From Heterohyrax brucei (lineage: Eukaryota; Chordata; Mammalia; Hyracoidea; Procaviidae): a DNA stretch of 64,000 nt. Under the pieces are notes generated by a model. It did no database searches and was not told the DNA's origin. It was given only the letters and a program-made list of their open reading frames with translations. Made by a program: the position numbers and the translations under genes. This document shows, in pieces, positions 59,542-64,000 of the stretch. Position 1 is the stretch's first letter. Every line of letters starts with the position of its first letter. The stretch is from assembly GCA_028571685.1 (NCBI GenBank), contig CM053146.1, positions 27,315,431 through 27,379,430 on the forward strand, read 5' to 3'.

Positions 59542-59683
59542 GGAAACCCTGGCGGTGTAGTGGATAAGCGCTATGGTTGCTAACCAAAAGGCTGCCAGGC
59601 ACTCCTTGGAAACTCTACAGGGTGCTTCTGCTGTGCCCTACAGGGTCACTATGAGTTGGAATCAACTCAATGGCAGTAGGTTT
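59542..59683 (+). mobile_element. AfroSINE, type A, forward
   Basis: 'gaaaccctggcggtgtagtg', then 'gctaaccaaaaggctgccag' with the B-box region deleted, 'cactccttggaaactctaca' and tail 'ggcagtaggttt'. Confidence 0.88.
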
Positions 59684-60109
59684 AATATTTGCATAATTTA
59701 AAATGAAATTTTTGTTTCACATAAATGAATTTTCGTAAAATAACTTTTATTACCTGACCACAATCAAATATTAGATCTCATTTTGAAAATGTTTTATCTC
59801 CTAAAAATCTTCTTTTCCTAGTCATTTAAGTTATAAGTTACAAGTAGTACCTGACTTCAGTGGGGTTCTGTTCAGTCAACTGGACCTTCAGTTGGTTCTA
59901 AGTAAAATACGACATTTAAAAAAGATTCGTGCCTTTTATTATCAGTATCTTTACAAATCTGATCTTTACTTGTCTTTGAAGATTGGCAATAAAACAATAA
60001 CATCAACAAATTATATGTTGCAACACTGTATGTAGCACATAATACAATAAAATGTAAGAAAAGAAGATAGCTTGTCTAACTCAGATAGGTCAGAAATTGG
60101 GGATAACCC
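59684..60109. other. intronic sequence without a recognised element
   Basis: Unassigned AT-rich sequence. Confidence 0.45.
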
Positions 60110-60275
60110 AACCAAAACCAAATACACTACCATCCAGTCAATTCCTACTCACGGCGATCCATAAGGACAGAGCAGAACTGCCCCATGAAGTGTCCAAGGA
60201 GTGTTTGGCAGATTCATACTGCTGATCTTTTGGTTAGTTGATGTAGCACTTAACCATGATGCCACGAGGGTTTTC
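60110..60275 (-). mobile_element. AfroSINE, type A
   Basis: 'aaaaccaaatacactaccat' to 'gatgccacgagggttttc'. Complete reverse copy. Confidence 0.88.
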
Positions 60276-60510
60276 TGCTTGCTACAGTATCTCCTAAACT
60301 TTATACCAGCCTTGCGTTTTTGTATATGATATTTTTCACATTATGTTGCCTCTAAACTTTCACTGGAAGAGAGATAGAATAGAATCGAGAGAGAGAGGAC
60401 AAGGAAACAGGAACTAAGAAAGAGATGTTTCACATATTCTGTATTCTGCATGCTCTGGAAAGGATTATAGGTCACCAGAGGAAAATACTTATGCAAATAC
60501 CACACTGTTT
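60276..60510. other. spacer before L1-E
   Basis: Unassigned; short GA-rich word near 60385. Confidence 0.45.
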
Positions 60511-63500
60511 TTATTTTTATTTTTTTTTAGTGATTGAATGAAAGTATATAATCTAAGTTAAATTTGCATGCCTGCCTATCTGCAGCTCCTTCAGTTTTCC
60601 TTGCCTGGTGAAAATGTACTCCTCCTTTCCATTCTATAAATGTCATATCCTCTTAACAATCTCCTGTCCCCTCCTCTCTACCCTCTCCTCTCCCTTCTAG
60701 TAAGATGTCAGTAGGACAGCATCCTATAGATGCACATAACCATAAAGTGCATCCACCATATTGTCAGTTTGTGTCCCCAAGTCCAGCCCATTCCTGTCTG
60801 AAGAGTTGACCTCAGTAATAATTTATAATTGGTGGCAGCCGCAAGTCTAGGGGCCATGCCCCCAAGGGAACTCTCAGGCCTTTGGACCCTCAATTGTAGT
60901 CTTTTAGTGGAGCTCTTGAGGTGTACCCTTATTCTTTTGTGTTGCCACTGGGACTTGACATTGTGTGCCCCATCATGGCTGTCACTGGTGGTGGCCAGGC
61001 ACCATCAGGTTCTTCAGGTCACATGTTGATACAGTCATCTATACATGTGGGTCTTTCTGTCTCCTAGGCTCATTTTTCCTCATGTCTTTATTGTCCTTGG
61101 TAATCACCCTTTCTGGCTGAGTTGGGACCATTTGTAGTACCTCAGATGGCAGCTTGCTAGCTTTTAAGACCTCAGACACCATTCACAAATATGGGGTGCA
61201 GAAGATGCTCTTAGCAATAGGCTAGTTATGCCAATCGGCCTTGAAGTTCCCCTGAGAGCATGGTCTCTGGATGCCTACCCCTGCTACTCTATCCTTGAAA
61301 TATTGGGTTAAGATTAGAAGAGTTTTCAGTTTATGTTGAAGTCCTGTTAAGCTGACTTTCTAATGTGTGCTGCCACTCCTTTCACTCAAACAAATTTCTA
61401 TCCAATCTATGACTGGCCCTCTCCCTCTCTCCCTTCACTTGCAGCCATCGAAGAGCCTTGTCTTCTGTACATGAGTCCATTTTTAAGTAGGGGTTTCATA
61501 CAATATTTGTCCTTGTGCTGTTGACTTAGTTTACTTAACATAATGGCTTCCAACTGAAACCAGGTTCTGAGATGCTTCCTAAAATCAACACTGTTCTTTA
61601 TCACTGCATGGTGTTCCATTGAGTATATATACCACAGTTTATCTATTCAGGTATCTGGATTGATTTCATCTTTTTGCTTTTGTGGACTGTGCTGCAATAA
61701 ACATTCACGTACATGTATCTTTTTGTGTGACTGCCCTTGATTCTGCAGGATATATTCCAAGCAGTCAGATTACCAGACCAAATGGTATATCAACTTCCAG
61801 CTTTTTAAGATGTTTCAGATTGTTTTCCATAAAGGTTGTACCATTTTGCAATCCCAACAGCAGTGTAGGAAACTTCCAATTTCTCCACAGCTTCTCCAGC
61901 ATTCATTGTTTTGTGTTTTGGGGATCATGGCCAACATTGCAGTTTTGATTTGAATGTCTTTAATAGCTAATGATGGTGAGCATTTCCTCATGTGTCTTTT
62001 GGCTGCCCGGGTGTTCTCTTTAGTGAAGTGTCTGTCCATCTCCTTTATCCATCACTTAATTGGGTTATTTACACTTTTCTTGTTGATATTTTGCAGTACC
62101 TTGTAGATTATGGAGATTGAACATTGATTTGACATAAAGTTGCCAAATATTTTTCCGATTCTATAGGTTGTCTTTTAATTCCTTTGATAAAGTCTTTGGA
62201 TGGACAGAAGTGTTTGATTCTTAGCAGCTCCCATTTATCTATTTTCTGTTGACTGTGCTTCATCAGACTTTGAAGTCTGCCTATGTTGTGTATTAAAACT
62301 TCCATTGTTGACCCTATTTTTTCTTGTATGATCTTCATGACTTTAAGTTTGATATTTCAGCCTTTAACCCAATTTGAGTTCGTTTTTGTGTTAAAGTGTG
62401 AGAAAAGGGTTTTGTTTTGTTTGAATTTTCTGCAAATGGATATCCAATTTTGCCAGCACCACTCATTAAGGAGACTATTTTTACCCCTAGTTTACAATCC
62501 TAGGGCCTCTGTTAAATATGAACTGTTCATAGGTGGATGGTGGGATCTCTGGGGTCTCAACTCTCTTCCAATGGCCTATATGACTCTTTTTGTACCAGTA
62601 CTAAGCTGTTCTGATTACTGTGGCAGTGTAATAGGTTCTAAAATCAGGTAGTGAGAGGCCTCCCAGTGTGCTCTTCTTCAGTAGTGCTTTGCTTAACTGA
62701 GGTTTCTTCCCTTTCCAAACAAAGCTGGTGATTTGCGTCTCCACCACGTTAAAAAATGTCAGTGGAATTTGTATTGGGATTGAATTGTATATGCAGGTCT
62801 CTTGGGGTAAAATAGACATTTTCACAATGTTAAGTCTTCCTATCCATGAGCGCGATGGGTCTCTCCATTGATGTCAGTCTGTCTTGGTTTCCTGCAGTCA
62901 GGTCTTGTCGTACCCTTTATATAGGTCTCTTGCTTCTCTAGTAATCCTAGGTATGTTGTCTTCTTGGGGGCTACAGTAAACGGTATTGATTTGATGATTT
63001 CTTCTTTAATGACGTCTTTGATGATATAAAGGAATCCTACTGATTCAATTATTTTCTATTAGTTTGAGTAGTTTACTTATGGATTCTTTAGGATTCTCTG
63101 CTTATACAACCATATCATCTGTAAATAGGAAGCTTTTTACTTCTTCTTTGCTGATGCCGATGGCCTTTATTTCTTTGTCTTGTCTAGTTGCTCTGGCCAG
63201 AACTTCTAGTACAATGCTGAATAGGAGTGATGAGAGTGGGCATTCTTGTCTAGTTCCCATTCTCAAGAGGAATTCTTTCAGTCTCTCTCCATTCAGAATG
63301 ATGTAGGTGGCTGGCTTTTCACAGATGCCCCTTATTGCGCTGCGGAATTTGCCTTCTATTTTTATCTTGCTGAGGGTTTTTAGCATGAGTGGGTGTTGGG
63401 CTTTGTCAAACGCGTTTTTTGCATCCATTGACAAAATCAGATGATTCTTACCTCTGTGTTATTTATGTGGTTGATCACATTGTTTTTCTGATGTGGAACC

Positions 63501-63956
63501 AGCCTTGCATCCCTGGCAGAAATCCAGCTTGGTCATGGTGAATTATTTTTTATATGTTATTGAATTCTATTGGTGAGGATTTTGTTGAAGATTTTTGCAT
63601 CTAGGTCCATGACTGATATTGGTCTATAATTTTCCTTTTTTGGTGGGATGTTTCCCTGGCTTTCGTATCAGGGTTATGCTGGCTTTATAGACTGAAGTGG
63701 GCAGTATTCCACCCCTTTCTATGCTGTGAAATAGTCTAAGTATTTGGTAAATACTGTAGTGAAGCCATCTGCACCAGTTCTTTTTTGGGTTGGTATCTTT
63801 CGATGACTTTTTTCAATTTTTTCCTTTGTAATGGGTTTATTAAGTTATTCTAGTTCCTCTTGAGATAACTTCGGTAAGTTATATTAATCTAGGAATTCAC
63901 CCATTTCCTCTAGGTCTTCAAATCTGATAGATTACAGTCTTTCTTAGTATTCTGTT
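60511..63956 (-). mobile_element. LINE-1 (L1-E), 3' part, interrupted by L1-F
   Basis: Begins with a T-rich tract, then a ~0.9-kb 3'UTR (60530-61430) like those of L1-G, L1-H and L1-C, then ORF2 C-terminus and RT up to 63956. ORF2 text stops at a new T-run, where another L1 3' end starts. The RT upstream half probably continues beyond L1-F, outside the window. Same strand as DPP10. Confidence 0.88.
61815..63434 (-). pseudogene. L1-E ORF2 remnant (RT and C-terminus)
   Basis: Open pieces: 63102-63434 ([37 protein letters not shown], then LFTDDMVV, so FADD reads FTDD with both Asp kept and GCPLSP reads ECPLSS); 62601-62825 (SILPQETCIYNSIPIQIPLT, the post-RT domain); 62108-62338 and 61815-62039 (C-terminus, [16 protein letters not shown] and the Cys-containing [10 protein letters not shown] block). 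Frames differ between pieces, so it is not translatable as a whole. Confidence 0.86.
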
Positions 63957-64000
63957 ACAATTTTTTTTATTTTTTGTTTTATTTAATATGACTGAGTGAA
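63957..64000 (-). mobile_element. LINE-1 3' end (L1-F), continues past the window
   Basis: A T-rich tract (63960-63985) followed by 'atttaatatgactgagtgaa', which equals the first bases of the L1-G 3' end (46760-46782) and marks an L1 poly(A) junction on the minus strand. Confidence 0.75.

Noticed and set aside
1..64000. A new multi-gene biological system, prophage or operon
   Set aside because: Intron structure, SINEs, LINEs and a spliced exon show nuclear mammalian DNA; no cluster of linked coding genes exists.

Overview
The window is mammalian nuclear DNA, not microbial. AfroSINE-type SINEs, RTE (BovB-like) LINEs that share the SINEs' 3' end, and several L1 subfamilies point to Afrotheria. 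A paenungulate such as elephant, sirenian or hyrax is most likely; the species cannot be fixed from this stretch alone.

Only one piece of cellular coding sequence is recognisable: a 121-bp exon at 152-272 on the minus strand, with good splice sites on both sides. Its 40 codons match the beta-propeller segment of DPP10, an inactive dipeptidyl-peptidase-like auxiliary subunit of Kv4 potassium channels. The gene is read right to left, so bases 1-151 begin the downstream intron. Bases 273-64000 look like part of the very long intron upstream of this exon; no other exon was found.

The rest is intron built of layered transposon insertions. 0.3-7 kb: old non-coding sequence, SINEs, one MIR-like element and one MER20-like element. 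7-14.2 kb: an RTE 3' end, then a minus-strand L1 keeping ORF2, ORF1 and a 5'UTR with irregular tandem units. 14.2-25.2 kb: mostly unassigned sequence, one near-full-length minus-strand RTE (18.1-21.4 kb) and a SINE cluster. 25.2-36.7 kb: an old, nearly complete plus-strand L1 carrying a younger 3.1-kb L1, a short RTE with a clear target duplication, and SINEs. 37-44.2 kb: a minus-strand L1 with long ORF2 remnants, an older L1 tail split by an RTE, and another L1-like tail. 44.4-44.9 kb: a fold-back mariner derivative. 46.7-49.7 kb: an RTE with an inverted 5' part (twin-priming layout) between two inverted L1 3' ends. 49.7-60.3 kb: dense SINEs, a full-length but dead mariner (51.4-52.7 kb) and fragments of a very old L1. 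60.5-64 kb: another minus-strand L1, cut at the window edge by the 3' end of yet another.

No transposon here has an intact set of open frames; all look like fossils. I found no new multi-gene system. The most informative observations are the DPP10 exon, the fold-back mariner, the twin-primed RTE, the nested insertion chronology, and two pairs of unexplained ~80-bp direct repeats.
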